A stretch of 39,990 bases of DNA from Syntrophomonadaceae bacterium (GCA_012511795.1 JAAZFJ010000296.1:1-39990), one strand, 5' to 3'. Positions 9,979-20,258 are shown, counted from the stretch's first letter. Translations and numbers: made by a program. Notes: a model not told the origin generated them from the sequence alone.

Positions 9979-10860
9979 TTATAATCGATATCCTAATTGT
10001 CCCAGATTGGTCTCACTATCGCGCCAGTTTTTTTTCACCTTAACCCAAAGATCAAGATAAGCTTTTGTCTGCAATAGATGCTCGATATCCAGGCGGGATT
10101 GTTCTCCTATGGCTTTCAGCATCTGCCCGTTCTTACCGATAATTATTCCTTTTTGTGAATCTCTTTCAGTATAAATAACCGCCCTTATATAGACTTTGCT
10201 TTCACTAGAGTTCTTAAATTCTTCAATTTCAACAGCCAGTGAATGAGGTACTTCATCCCGGGTCAGTATCAGGGCTTTTTCTCTGATGAGCTCTGATACA
10301 ATAAAAGACACCGGTTGATCAGTTAAATCATCTTCCGGATAATATAGCGGCCCTTCCGGTAAATGAGCGAAAGTTTTTTCAAGCAATAGAGGTATATTAT
10401 CACCATTGACTGCCGAAAGAGGAAGAATCTCGTCGAAGTTCATCTGACTTCTGAATACTTTTATATACTCTTCTATTTCCTGCTCAGATACTAAATCGAT
10501 TTTATTGACCAGTAAAAAAACCGGAACATTGGTTTCCTTGAAATGGTTGAGGATGAACTGTTCACCACCGCCAAAAGGTCTGGTCACATCTGTCATATAA
10601 TAAATAATATCTGCTTCGAACAAGGTGCGGGTGGATACCTGGACCATATATTCACCCAATAAGTGCTTAGGTTTATGAATACCCGGTGTATCAATAAAAA
10701 TAATCTGCCCCGGGTCACTGGTATAAATACCCTGAATACGGGTCCTGGTAGTCTGAGGTTTATCTGTAACGATAGCTATCTTTTCGCCAATAACTGCATT
10801 CATTAAAGTAGATTTGCCTACATTGGGGCGGCCTACAATACTCACAAAGCCTGATTTCAC
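9979..10860 (-). CDS. era: GTPase Era
   Basis: GRPNVGKSTLMNAVIGEKIAIVTDKPQTTR, DTPGIHKP, NKIDL, C-terminal KH domain IGKNGQMLKAIG. Confidence 0.98.
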   Translation of the reverse strand: MKSGFVSIVGRPNVGKSTLMNAVIGEKIAIVTDKPQTTRTRIQGIYTSDPGQIIFIDTPGIHKPKHLLGEYMVQVSTRTLFEADIIYYMTDVTRPFGGGEQFILNHFKETNVPVFLLVNKIDLVSEQEIEEYIKVFRSQMNFDEILPLSAVNGDNIPLLLEKTFAHLPEGPLYYPEDDLTDQPVSFIVSELIREKALILTRDEVPHSLAVEIEEFKNSSESKVYIRAVIYTERDSQKGIIIGKNGQMLKAIGEQSRLDIEHLLQTKAYLDLWVKVKKNWRDSETNLGQLGYRL

Positions 10861-11261
10861 TATATATTAACCTCCTGGTTTTCTAAAGAAAAAAGTTGGG
10901 GCAGTAAATCTTTCAAATAATATTCCTGATAATTGTCGTTTTCATCTGTAAGCAGGATTTTGATTTGGGGTGAAAACTCTGCCAGAACTTGCAGGCAAGC
11001 ACCACAAGGATAAGTATATCCCTTATGATCCCCAGTTATTGCAATGGCAGAAAAATCTTTCTCCCCATTGCTTATGGCATTGAAAATTGCCACTCTCTCT
11101 GCACAAACTGTCAGACCAAAAGAGGCGTTTTCTACATTAACTCCCGTATAGATGTTGCCCCCATCAGTTAAGAGTGCTGCTCCCACCTTAAATTGAGAGT
11201 ACGGACTATATGAATTATTCTGAGCTTTCCTGGCCGCTGCTATTAGTTCTTCTGGGGTCAT
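10860..11261 (-). CDS. cdd: Cytidine deaminase
   Basis: NSYSPYSQFKVGAALLT, VNVENASFGLTVCAERVAIFNA, PCGACLQVLAEF zinc motifs. Confidence 0.97.
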   Translation of the reverse strand: MTPEELIAAARKAQNNSYSPYSQFKVGAALLTDGGNIYTGVNVENASFGLTVCAERVAIFNAISNGEKDFSAIAITGDHKGYTYPCGACLQVLAEFSPQIKILLTDENDNYQEYYLKDLLPQLFSLENQEVNI

Positions 11262-11281
11262 TTTATACCTCCGTATATCAG

Positions 11282-11650
11282 TTAAGAATATATCAACTGC
11301 CTTAAATAAGGCCCAAGAATTATCAGTGCTATGATGACCGCGTTAACTGCACTCAACAATACTGCCCCTGCCGCAATGTTCTTTGCTTTTTTGGCCAAAG
11401 GGTGATAAGTATCAGTTACCAAATCAACTGTTTTTTCCACTGCAGTATTAATAGTTTCTGCAATTAATACCATAAATATAGTTATGATCAGCAAGGCCCA
11501 CTCGAGAGGACTGATACTAACCAGAAAACTGAAAATGACAACTACGATCATTGCCAAGAAATGAATTCTCATGTTTCTTTCACTTATTAAAACAGAAACT
11601 AATCCGACAATAGCATAGTAAAAACTTTCCGTCAATGTGTGTCTGGCCAT
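11282..11650 (-). CDS. dgkA: Diacylglycerol/undecaprenol kinase family protein
   Basis: 122 aa; EWALLIITIFMVLIAETINTAVEKTVDLVTDTYHPLAKKAKNIAAGAVLLSAVNAVIIALII. Confidence 0.95.
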   Translation of the reverse strand: MARHTLTESFYYAIVGLVSVLISERNMRIHFLAMIVVVIFSFLVSISPLEWALLIITIFMVLIAETINTAVEKTVDLVTDTYHPLAKKAKNIAAGAVLLSAVNAVIIALIILGPYLRQLIYS

Positions 11651-11654
11651 ACCA

Positions 11655-12125
11655 TTACCTTTCCAGTTTTACTGACTGCATAACCTTTTCCTCCAGGCTG
11701 CGCATTACCATTTTTTCATCTTCACTTTCATGATCATAACCTAAAAGATGCAACATTCCATGTACAACCAGATATCCCAATTCTCGCTCCAGGCTATGTC
11801 CATAGTCTTTACTCTGACAAAGGGCCTGTTCTATTGATATAACTATATCTCCCAGCAAATAAACATCCCCCGGAACATCGAAATCCGGTTCATTATCACT
11901 CATCTCATTCATGGAAAAGGATAAAACATCCGTTGGTTTATTTTGACTTCTATAAATGAAGTTTAGTTCCTGAATATAACTGTTATCTACAATCAATATA
12001 CTAACCTCAGTATTCTTCGGTAATCTTCCCAGTTTGGCTGTATGGTTCACCACATTATTGATCAGGTGCTGCATTTCTTTATTAAAATTAACCAGATTCT
12101 GTTGATTAATTATCATTATTTCCAT
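11655..12125 (-). CDS. ybeY: Endoribonuclease YbeY
   Basis: FIYRSQNKPTDVLSFSM, GDIVISIEQA, LVVHGMLHLLGYDHE zinc motif; likely ATG start at 12125 with GAGAGAAGG RBS. Confidence 0.97.
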   Translation of the reverse strand: MEIMIINQQNLVNFNKEMQHLINNVVNHTAKLGRLPKNTEVSILIVDNSYIQELNFIYRSQNKPTDVLSFSMNEMSDNEPDFDVPGDVYLLGDIVISIEQALCQSKDYGHSLERELGYLVVHGMLHLLGYDHESEDEKMVMRSLEEKVMQSVKLER

Positions 12126-14286
12126 TACCTTCTCTCCTCTTTTCAAATTCTTTAACAATTACTTCCGGATATTCAATTCGTTTATGGTAAACGCCTTCCA
12201 GTATCTTACAAAAAGAATTTGTCACTATTTCGAGGTCTTTTAGTGTTAATGGACTGTGATCCAATTGGCCATCTTCCAATTTATCCTTAACAATGGCTTT
12301 AACCATTTGCTTTATTTTTTCCGGCGTTGGGTTCGAAAGTGACCTGACTGCTGCTTCCACAGAATCCGCCAGCATTACCAATGCCAGTTCCTTAGACTCA
12401 GGTTTTGGCCCTTCATAACGGAAACTGTCTTCGCTGATAAAACCATCTATATCTTCTTCCAATGCCCGGTTATAAAAATACTTAGCCAGTCCGGTACCAT
12501 GGTGCTGCTCGATGAAATCGATGATCACCTGGGGCAGAGAAGCTTCCTTGGCTAATTCTACTCCTTCTTTCACATGTGAAGTAATTATCAGGGCACTTAG
12601 TGCCGGAGCTATTTTTTCATGTGGATTATCAAAGCTAAATTGGTTTTCCACAAAATATTCGGGACGTTTAATTTTGCCGATATCATGATAATACGCACCT
12701 ACCCTGACTAAAAGAGGATTAGCGCCAATTGATTCTGCTGAGGCCTCAGCCAGATTACCTACCATTAGACTATGGTGATAGGTTCCAGACGCTTCCAGGA
12801 GAAGTCTTTTTAATAAGTAGTGATTAGGATTAGCCAGTTCCAGAAGTTTGATCATACTGGTGATAGAAAAAGCAGATTCCAGATAAGGTAAAATACCAAT
12901 GGTTAAAACAGCTGATAAAATTCCGTTGGAGACACCAAAGATAATGCTGTATAATGCTACATTGAGATTTAAGCTTCCTTGGAACAGGTTTAGTGTAATA
13001 ATAGTGGCAATATTGGCTAAAGCAATGTATAAACCTGCACGGGCTAAATCAGATGTCTGGTTGACACGGTATACCTGGAAAATTCCCGCAGTACCGCCGA
13101 TAAATGCTGTAATCGCATAAAATAGGCCATTTCCTTCAAATAATAATCCTACAAATATGGCCATTATCATGGTAAGAAAATGAGCCAGGCGGTTATCTAT
13201 TAAGATGGCAATAAGCATCGAACCGGCTGCTACCGGCGCCAAATAGCCGGTTAAAGCATTAACCTCCGGTTGATTTCCTATTTTTATAATGGTAATAAAG
13301 CGGGTAATAAGCAGGATAATAATAAAAATCAGTCCGATCAGCAGCAAAAGCATATCATTATCCAATATTTCTTTATAATAACGGCGTAAAAATTCAATGA
13401 TCAATAAAAAAGTAATGAATACAAAAATACATACGCCGATAAAAGTGAAGCTGCTGTTTGGCGACTTTTGTATTCCTAACTGTTCCAATAAAGCAATCTG
13501 TTCTGCAGTGACCCTTTCGCCCTGACGTACTATAATCTCCCCTGCTTTTATAGTCTTTTGCACTGGTTGAACTGCATCGATGGCATCACTTATTGCATTA
13601 TCAGTTGCTTCTTGGTTAAAGATCAAATTCGGCCTGATACTGTTTATAACAACTATTCTAATTATATCTTTGGCCTGAGGTGAAAAACTTAACAAGTCGG
13701 TTTGGGCATTTATTTGTTCATATATACCGGCCAAAGCTTCCGCTGTTACAGGATTACTCATAGCATTTTGTGAGGCAGTGAGACAATTCTGGTGTATTAA
13801 GCCAATATCCTCAACAGATTTGCTTAAAAGAAAGCTTACTAATTGATTAGTGGTAAAACCAGGTTGAAACACATCGGTTTTTACATTGATGTTCTCCAGT
13901 AATACCTTTAACTGTACTTGTTTATCTTCGTCTTCAGAAGTTATTATTTCTTCCGCATTATTAAAGAACCCATTTATCTCATTATAAGTAGAAGATAAGG
14001 CATAATTATCTTCCTGATATACTTTTTGTACAGAACCTGCCGCCTGTTTTCTAAGTTCCTGAGTCTTGGCTTCATCTATAACCGTAGCATTGATACTTGA
14101 TTGTATGTCTCGCTGTGCGACTTCATCGGTCCTGAGCTGCACATGTTCAGGGGTGTAGTTGCTCAACAAAATAAATATTGTAACGCTAAAAAACAGGATT
14201 ATTCCTATTATTTTGCGAGTAGCTGATTTTTTAAAAAAGCTGGAAATACTTTTGCCTGTAAAATAAAAGATCCTGTTCAGTTTCAC
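12106..14286 (-). CDS. 7TM-HD domain phosphohydrolase (PgpH/YqfF family, c-di-AMP phosphodiesterase-like)
   Basis: Multiple TM segments plus HD core HHSLMVGNLAEASAESIGANPLLVRVGAYYHDIGKIKRPEYFVENQ; adjacent to phoH. GTG start at 14286 after GAGGGG is more likely than 14328. Confidence 0.93.
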   Translation of the reverse strand: MKLNRIFYFTGKSISSFFKKSATRKIIGIILFFSVTIFILLSNYTPEHVQLRTDEVAQRDIQSSINATVIDEAKTQELRKQAAGSVQKVYQEDNYALSSTYNEINGFFNNAEEIITSEDEDKQVQLKVLLENINVKTDVFQPGFTTNQLVSFLLSKSVEDIGLIHQNCLTASQNAMSNPVTAEALAGIYEQINAQTDLLSFSPQAKDIIRIVVINSIRPNLIFNQEATDNAISDAIDAVQPVQKTIKAGEIIVRQGERVTAEQIALLEQLGIQKSPNSSFTFIGVCIFVFITFLLIIEFLRRYYKEILDNDMLLLLIGLIFIIILLITRFITIIKIGNQPEVNALTGYLAPVAAGSMLIAILIDNRLAHFLTMIMAIFVGLLFEGNGLFYAITAFIGGTAGIFQVYRVNQTSDLARAGLYIALANIATIITLNLFQGSLNLNVALYSIIFGVSNGILSAVLTIGILPYLESAFSITSMIKLLELANPNHYLLKRLLLEASGTYHHSLMVGNLAEASAESIGANPLLVRVGAYYHDIGKIKRPEYFVENQFSFDNPHEKIAPALSALIITSHVKEGVELAKEASLPQVIIDFIEQHHGTGLAKYFYNRALEEDIDGFISEDSFRYEGPKPESKELALVMLADSVEAAVRSLSNPTPEKIKQMVKAIVKDKLEDGQLDHSPLTLKDLEIVTNSFCKILEGVYHKRIEYPEVIVKEFEKRREGNGNNDN

Positions 14287-14348
14287 TGATCCACACCCCT
14301 CGTCCAGGTAGCTGAAAACAACCGGCAAACATAATTAACTAACATTGA

Positions 14349-15314
14349 TTATTTGTTCTGGTCTTCATAAGATTCATAGGCATCAATAATCTTTTGGACC
14401 AAAGGATGCCGAATGACATCTTCTTTGGTCAGATATTCAAAAGAGATACCCTTGACTTGTCCCAGTATTTTTTGAATTTCAATCAAACCAGAATATTCAT
14501 CTTTCGGCAAGTCGACCTGGGTTATATCACCAGTAATAACTGCTTTAGAACCGAAACCAAGCCTGGTCAAAAACATTTTCATTTGCTGAGGAGTAGTATT
14601 CTGGGCTTCATCTAAAATAATAAAGGCGTCATTAAGTGTTCTGCCTCTCATATAAGCCAAGGGAGCCACTTCAATGATGTTTTTTTCCAAATACCGTTCA
14701 GTTATTTCCACTCCCAGAATATCAAAGAGACTATCATAAAGAGGTCTTAAATAAGGATTGACTTTTTCTATGAAATCACCAGGGAGAAATCCCAGTTTTT
14801 CTCCTGCTTCAACAGCTGGCCTGACCAGAATTATTCTCTCAACTTCCCTGTTCTTGAGCGACCGCACTGCCATTACCACGGCCAGATAAGTTTTACCGGT
14901 ACCAGCAGGGCCTATGCCAAAAACTACGTCGTCCTTGATAATCGCTTCGATATATCTTTTTTGTCCAATGGTTTTAGCCTTAATGGATTTCCCTCTAACA
15001 GTCTTTAAGATGGTTCCCGAAACGATATCCTGGTGTTTGGACTTGTCCCCTTTTTTAAGTAAATTACTCATATAATTAATGTCATTAATGGTTAACTGCC
15101 CTTCACTCTCAACCACATCCAGAAGGTTCTGAATCAAGTCAAAAGTCAGATTAACATCTTCTTTTTTTCCTTTAATATTTATCTGGGAACCACGAGCAGA
15201 CAGCTCAGCACTGCATAATTCCTTCAGATATTTGAAATTCTCATCCCCATTGCCAAAAAAGACTGCCGCCTTGGCATTATTATCGATTACAATCGTTGCT
15301 TCATTTTCGGTCAA
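14349..15314 (-). CDS. phoH: PhoH-family ATPase
   Basis: GPAGTGKTYLAVVMAV Walker A, AFIILDEAQNTTPQQMKMFLTRLGFGSKAVITGDITQVDLP. Confidence 0.97.
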   Translation of the reverse strand: MTENEATIVIDNNAKAAVFFGNGDENFKYLKELCSAELSARGSQINIKGKKEDVNLTFDLIQNLLDVVESEGQLTINDINYMSNLLKKGDKSKHQDIVSGTILKTVRGKSIKAKTIGQKRYIEAIIKDDVVFGIGPAGTGKTYLAVVMAVRSLKNREVERIILVRPAVEAGEKLGFLPGDFIEKVNPYLRPLYDSLFDILGVEITERYLEKNIIEVAPLAYMRGRTLNDAFIILDEAQNTTPQQMKMFLTRLGFGSKAVITGDITQVDLPKDEYSGLIEIQKILGQVKGISFEYLTKEDVIRHPLVQKIIDAYESYEDQNK

Positions 15315-15382
15315 AGAGTGTTTTCCTCCAATGCATCTTGGTTTTCCGTTATTATATCATATGCCAATAGTTGAATACTATT

Positions 15383-16600
15383 TTACTGTTCATTTATAGG
15401 TTCAGGTTTAGCAATATCTTCAATCACATCCACAGCAACTTTACATCTTAAGACTGGATCGCTGGGAGCGGATAAAATCTCAATTTCCATTTCTCGCGGC
15501 AACTTATCCTGTTTCATAGCATCCGTAAGTGTTTGCATAGCTTTTTGGCGGGCAATTTTGACTGCCTCATTTTCACTTAAGTGAGTAACTACCTTCTTTC
15601 TTTCTATGCTCACCAGGTCATTCCATCCAAATACCCCTATAGGACTTTCGATTTCTCTTTTTTTAACTTGTGTTTTTGCCTGAACATAGCCCGGATCAGC
15701 AGCCCCATATATCCTAAAGTCAAACCATGGACTTTTAACAATGATTTGGCGATTCATTCGTCCTGTATTTATTATTCTCTCTGTAGTACGCTTGCACTCT
15801 CCGTAACCTTCATACCAAACACGTGCCCTCACAATACCTCTTGCCCTGACAATATCCACTGGTTTATCTTCTTTTGCATCCTCTTCTATCTCTGAAAACA
15901 AAGGATTGGGCTGATAGAACACAATGCCGGAAATTAATATGTCCCCTTTGGAAACCACATCTCCTTCTTTAACATTCACTTGTCCCTCCAGCAATAATAT
16001 TTCTTCCACCACCCCATCCTTGGCAGCTACTATATGACAGGGTCCGGTTATTTCATCACCAGGCAGTATTTTTTCCACTACTTCAATGGTTGCTTTTACC
16101 CCCCTGATATCAACTTTAATATATGATAACTGATTAATATCCAGCATCATCGCTTCTTCTACATCGGTACGGCTGAAATTCCATTTAGCAGCTCCTTTAT
16201 ATAGACCATGCCTGGCTGCTGTCATCATAATGGTTCCGGAGTCAACTTTTTCATTATTGACCACTTCAATAAACCAGATGAAAGAAGACACAAAATAAAT
16301 AGCCAGTAAAAAAAGAACTGCACCGCCGAAAAAGCCAAATCTGCGTTTTATAGTATTTTTGAAAAAAGGCAAACCCTTTTCATTAATTATCTCCATTTTA
16401 TAATTGTTTTCTGAAACTATATTGCTTAATGCTTCATAAGCACTTCTGCGAATTTTAAATTCCAAAAAATCTTCCCGACGTTTGATTTCCCAAATATAAA
16501 TACCTCTGGCTAATGCCATATTGATCACTTTTTCAACTTTTGTTCCGAATAACCTGATCCCAATGATTCCTTCCATTTGGTTCAAAACACGATTATCCAT
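15383..16600 (-). CDS. yqfD: Sporulation protein YqfD
   Basis: 405 aa, adjacent to yqfC and phoH; RFGFFGGAVLFLLAIYFVSSFIWFIEV TM region and C-terminal domain typical of YqfD. Confidence 0.92.
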   Translation of the reverse strand: MDNRVLNQMEGIIGIRLFGTKVEKVINMALARGIYIWEIKRREDFLEFKIRRSAYEALSNIVSENNYKMEIINEKGLPFFKNTIKRRFGFFGGAVLFLLAIYFVSSFIWFIEVVNNEKVDSGTIMMTAARHGLYKGAAKWNFSRTDVEEAMMLDINQLSYIKVDIRGVKATIEVVEKILPGDEITGPCHIVAAKDGVVEEILLLEGQVNVKEGDVVSKGDILISGIVFYQPNPLFSEIEEDAKEDKPVDIVRARGIVRARVWYEGYGECKRTTERIINTGRMNRQIIVKSPWFDFRIYGAADPGYVQAKTQVKKREIESPIGVFGWNDLVSIERKKVVTHLSENEAVKIARQKAMQTLTDAMKQDKLPREMEIEILSAPSDPVLRCKVAVDVIEDIAKPEPINEQ

Positions 16601-16612
16601 ATTCCCTCTCCT

Positions 16613-16891
16613 CTAATCGAAGAATTTAATCATATTTATGTCACCATAAACACTCATTTCATCGGGCAATAAATTTTTTATCTCCAGGTTATTACCCTGT
16701 ATTTCCAAAAAACCGCGGCTTAGATTTATCCGCAGTCTTGTTAAGTTGTACTCGATAATTCCACGATGGTTTTCCAGATAAAATTCATTCCTGCCAATCA
16801 TTGTTACTTTGGGAAGATCCATAACCAGATCTTTGGGTATATCCAGAAATTCAGCCATTGCCCGGCTCAATGCTTCTCTTTTTTTGTCCAA
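16613..16891 (-). CDS. yqfC: Sporulation protein YqfC
   Basis: 92 aa; AEFLDIPKDLVMDLPKVTMIGRNEFYLENHRGIIEY; gene order yqfC-yqfD-phoH. Confidence 0.92.
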   Translation of the reverse strand: MDKKREALSRAMAEFLDIPKDLVMDLPKVTMIGRNEFYLENHRGIIEYNLTRLRINLSRGFLEIQGNNLEIKNLLPDEMSVYGDINMIKFFD

Positions 16892-17018
16892 GTAAAGTAC
16901 CTCCCTCCGGGTTAATGCTTTCCATATCTACAGTATGCATAAGACAGTACAGTCATAAAAATATATGCCTTTTAAGTAAACATAATTCTAAAAACCCCTT
17001 GTTATCAATTTACTCATT

Positions 17019-17054
17019 AAAAAAGCCTCCAAATCTTTTGAGATTTGGAGGCTT
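17019..17054 (-). terminator. Intrinsic terminator downstream of the CoA-transferase gene
   Basis: Minus: AGCCTCCAAATCT-CAAA-AGATTTGGAGGCT followed by TTTTTT; 13-bp perfect stem. Confidence 0.93.
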
Positions 17055-17068
17055 CAATCAAAAGCCGC

Positions 17069-18409
17069 TTATATCCAGCCTATCCTTCTGGCCTGGAAAT
17101 TAAGCTCATCCCTGAACTGAGGATGGGCGATACTTATCATCTTTTTGACCCTTTGTGATACGCCCTGATATTTTAAATTTACAACTCCATATTCAGTAAT
17201 GATATATTCAATATCATTTCTAGAGGTGGTTACAATTGTTCCTGGAGGAATAAAAGGAACGATTGTAGATTTAAGGTTTCCGTCCTTATCTTTATAAGTA
17301 GAATTAAGAGACATTATACTTTTGCCGCCTTTGGAAAAATTTGCCCCGGTTACAAAATTAACCTGCCCGCCTGTTCCGCTGTATTGTCTGTGCCTGATGG
17401 ATTCCGCACCTACCTGCCCTGTCAGATCCATACATAAGGCATTATTTACAGATATGAGGTTGTCATTTTGTCCAATTACATAAGGGTCGTTATTATAGGC
17501 TACTTCTGTAAAAAGAAAATCTTCATTACGGTCACAATAATCCCATAGTTTTTTATCTCCTACACAAAATGTAGCAGTAAGTTTACCGGGATGGAGATTT
17601 TTCTTGGAATTATTAACCACACCTGTTTTCATAAGCTCCATAAAAGAATTCTGAACTACTTCTGAATGGACTCCCAGATCTTTTTTATCTTTTAAAAAAT
17701 ATCCTATGGCATTGGCAAGCCCCCCTAAGCCTAACTGGATAGTCGAACCATCAGGAATCAAATCAGCTATATAATGGGCAATATCTCTTTCGATATCGGT
17801 TATTGGTATTTCAGGAATTTCAGTGGGGGTTGCATCCGATTCATAAAAGTAGTCAATTTCAGATACATGAATCCTAAGATCATCACCATTTAACCAGGGT
17901 AAATTACTGTTTACTTCTGCCAAGACTATTTCAGCGTTGGCTATACTCGGCCTGGGAACCAATCCGCCAAAACAGGAGCGGTTCATATAACCGTTTTCAT
18001 CAGGCGGGGTAACCCCAAAACCTACAATACGAGGTTTTCTGTATTCCATCCAGGGTGCCAGTTGATTAAGATGAACCGGTATATATTCGGCAGTTTTCCA
18101 ATCCAGGCACATTCTTTCCACCGGGCCCACAAATGGGGTTTCAATGCGGAAGTGTTCTTTATACTGAGGCTGCATATAATCATACAGTTTTAAAGCCAGT
18201 CCTAAACAAATCGTCACATTTCTCAGGTCTTCTGCTCTTTTGCTCAATTCCACAGAAAAGTCATGAGGTATGTTTATACCTCCGGCAAGCATAATTACAT
18301 CATTGTTCCTGACCAATTTGGCTGCATCCTCTGCAGTTACCAACTTGCTCTTGTATTCTTCCTGCCATGATGAATAAGTCTTCCCTTTGTCCGGATATAT
18401 TTTGCTCAT
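17069..18409 (-). CDS. Acetyl-CoA hydrolase/transferase family (4-hydroxybutyrate/acetate CoA-transferase-like)
   Basis: IQLGLGGLANAIGYFL, GGQVNFVTGANFSKGGKSIMSL, IVTTSRNDIEYIITEYGVVNLKYQGVSQRVKKMISIAHPQFRDEL; ATG at 18409 after GGGGGGG. Confidence 0.92.
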   Translation of the reverse strand: MSKIYPDKGKTYSSWQEEYKSKLVTAEDAAKLVRNNDVIMLAGGINIPHDFSVELSKRAEDLRNVTICLGLALKLYDYMQPQYKEHFRIETPFVGPVERMCLDWKTAEYIPVHLNQLAPWMEYRKPRIVGFGVTPPDENGYMNRSCFGGLVPRPSIANAEIVLAEVNSNLPWLNGDDLRIHVSEIDYFYESDATPTEIPEIPITDIERDIAHYIADLIPDGSTIQLGLGGLANAIGYFLKDKKDLGVHSEVVQNSFMELMKTGVVNNSKKNLHPGKLTATFCVGDKKLWDYCDRNEDFLFTEVAYNNDPYVIGQNDNLISVNNALCMDLTGQVGAESIRHRQYSGTGGQVNFVTGANFSKGGKSIMSLNSTYKDKDGNLKSTIVPFIPPGTIVTTSRNDIEYIITEYGVVNLKYQGVSQRVKKMISIAHPQFRDELNFQARRIGWI

Positions 18410-18455
18410 AATGCCCCCCCTTTTTTTTGCAGCAGCATTGCTTAATAATATGTTT

Positions 18456-18471
18456 AGCAATAAGCATGCCA
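18456..18471 (-). promoter_or_regulatory. Sigma54 (-24/-12) promoter for the CoA-transferase gene
   Basis: Minus strand TGGCATG-CTTA-TTGCT fits TGGCAYR-N4-TTGCW exactly; lies about 47 nt upstream of the ATG, directly downstream of a sigma54 activator gene. Confidence 0.88.
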
Positions 18472-18473
18472 AT

Positions 18474-18508
18474 AAAAAAAGGCTCTATAATGCAGTCTTT
18501 TATGAGCC
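18474..18508 (-). terminator. Probable terminator of the sigma54 activator gene
   Basis: Minus: GGCTCATAA...TTATAGAGCC (one bulge) followed by TTTTTTT, immediately before the -24 element. Confidence 0.65.
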
Positions 18509-18644
18509 GAGTTTATGAAATAGATATAAAATTGTTTTAAATTTTACACAGTTGTTTCCTTAAAGCCGTCTAATGCATTATATACACTGTGCTAAAAATA
18601 ATACAGTCGTCTAATTATTTACACAATAATAAATTTTCTGTCAA

Positions 18645-20030
18645 TTAGTCATAAAATATTTTGTACTGATTCATTTTATAATAAAGCGCACTGCGACTGA
18701 TACCCAATAAATCAGCAGCCTTGGTACGGTTATTTTTAACATGCTTCAAAGCCCTTTTTATAGCAATTTTTTCTGCCTCCATCTTGGCTTTTTCCATATC
18801 AAATTCTTTAGGTGAGGTTTTGTTATTTAATTTGTCCAGACTCACGGAAAACCGCATTAAATTATCAATGGAGATTTCACCTGCCCGCACATCAATACAA
18901 CTTCGTTCGATCACATTATAGAGTTCCCTCACATTGCCCGGCCAGTGATAACTATACAAAGTTTCCAGAGCCTCCTGGCTTATTCCTGTTATATTCGTGT
19001 TATTCTCCGAATTATGTAATTTTATCAAGTGCATGCATAATGGTTCTATATCGGTCATTCTCTCTCTTAAAGGAGGTATATTGATGGGAAACACATCTAA
19101 CCTGAACAGCAGGTCACGGCGAAATTTCCCTTCCTTGACAAGTTCGGGTAAGGAACGATTAGTGGCCGAAATCACTCTTACATCAACCCTTATACTAGAG
19201 GTACCACCAATCCTGTCTATTTCTTTTTCCTGTAAAACTCTTAATAATTGGGCTTGGGCAGAGCTAGAAAGTTCTGATATTTCGTCCAAAAAGATTGTAC
19301 CCCGATGGGCCAATTCAAATTTACCTGGTTTACCACTCTTTTTGGCACCGGTAAAGGCACCTTCTTCATATCCAAACAATTCTGACTCAATGAGATTGGC
19401 AGGGATCGTAGCACAATTAACCCTTATAAAAGGATAATCCCGCCGCGAGCTTTCCATATGAATAGCATGAGCAAAGAGCTCTTTTCCAGTTCCAGTTTCA
19501 CCGGTGATCAAAATCGGGTATGTTGAGGGTGCTGCCATCCGAACTCTTACTTTAGCTTCCTGCAGGCCTTCGCTTTTTCCAATTATCGAGTTCAAAGAAT
19601 ACTTGGCTTCGGAAAGCCTTTTTACTTCTTCTTTATAATAGTTCAGTTCTGATGACAGGTGGGCAATTCTTTTGGCAAAACCTTTGGCATCATCTATATA
19701 TCTGAATACATTGTACCCTGCAGCCCCAATTATTTGTCCATCTACAGTTATGGGGACCCGGTTTACGATTTGTTTTTTGCCTTGTAGCTGCCAGATATCT
19801 GCTATGATTGGTTTTCCTGTTTTAAGCACTTCCAGCATACGGGTGGTGGGAAAAACTTCGTCCACTCTTTTTCCCACTACATCTTTTTTGCGCATTCCGG
19901 TTTCACGGGCATAATGGTCGGTAAATATTAATATTTTTCCGTCTTCATCAATAACTAATGCCCCCTCGAAATCGCTGAAAACTGTTTCAATAACATCCAG
20001 GTATTTTTTAGGCAATTTGCTAAGCCGCAA
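18645..20030 (-). CDS. Sigma54-dependent transcriptional activator (PAS - AAA+ - Fis HTH)
   Basis: N-terminal PAS-like region, [15 protein letters not shown] Walker [26 protein letters not shown] Walker B, C-terminal [24 protein letters not shown]. Likely TTG start at 20030 with AAGGTGGTG RBS. Confidence 0.95.
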   Translation of the reverse strand: MRLSKLPKKYLDVIETVFSDFEGALVIDEDGKILIFTDHYARETGMRKKDVVGKRVDEVFPTTRMLEVLKTGKPIIADIWQLQGKKQIVNRVPITVDGQIIGAAGYNVFRYIDDAKGFAKRIAHLSSELNYYKEEVKRLSEAKYSLNSIIGKSEGLQEAKVRVRMAAPSTYPILITGETGTGKELFAHAIHMESSRRDYPFIRVNCATIPANLIESELFGYEEGAFTGAKKSGKPGKFELAHRGTIFLDEISELSSSAQAQLLRVLQEKEIDRIGGTSSIRVDVRVISATNRSLPELVKEGKFRRDLLFRLDVFPINIPPLRERMTDIEPLCMHLIKLHNSENNTNITGISQEALETLYSYHWPGNVRELYNVIERSCIDVRAGEISIDNLMRFSVSLDKLNNKTSPKEFDMEKAKMEAEKIAIKRALKHVKNNRTKAADLLGISRSALYYKMNQYKIFYD

Positions 20031-20093
20031 AAATATCACCACCTTATTTCTATTTTACCCTTTTATTCCTTTTATCACAATTTTCTTTATTTT

Positions 20094-20129
20094 CTAATAA
20101 AAAAACTGTTGGTTCAAAACCAACAGTTC
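20094..20129 (-). terminator. Intrinsic terminator after the 37-aa ORF
   Basis: Minus: AACTGTTGGTT-TTG-AACCAACAGTT followed by TTTTTT. Confidence 0.92.
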
Positions 20130-20144
20130 ATTAAATTATTTAAT

Positions 20145-20258
20145 TTATAGAGCAAATGCAACAATGGTTAATAAAAATGAAACTATTACCACTATGACTA
20201 TTGCTGTTACAATTCTCTTCTGTTTGCGATTTTGCATGCCTCTGTTCATAAATGACAT
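20145..20258 (-). CDS. Small single-TM membrane protein (37 aa)
   Basis: MSFMNRGMQNRKQKRIVTAIVIVVIVSFLLTIVAFAL*, with GAGGTG RBS 7 nt upstream of ATG and its own terminator; below the track's length cut-off. Confidence 0.75.
   Translation of the reverse strand: MSFMNRGMQNRKQKRIVTAIVIVVIVSFLLTIVAFAL

Noticed and set aside
16930-16969. Possible sigmaE promoter upstream of yqfC (GGCATATA and CATACTGT on the minus strand)
   Set aside because: The hexamer-like elements resemble sigmaE motifs but are 24 nt apart rather than about 13-15, so not supportable.
18997-19437. 146-aa plus-strand ORF opposite the sigma54 activator
   Set aside because: Antisense to the conserved AAA+ domain; no domain features of its own.
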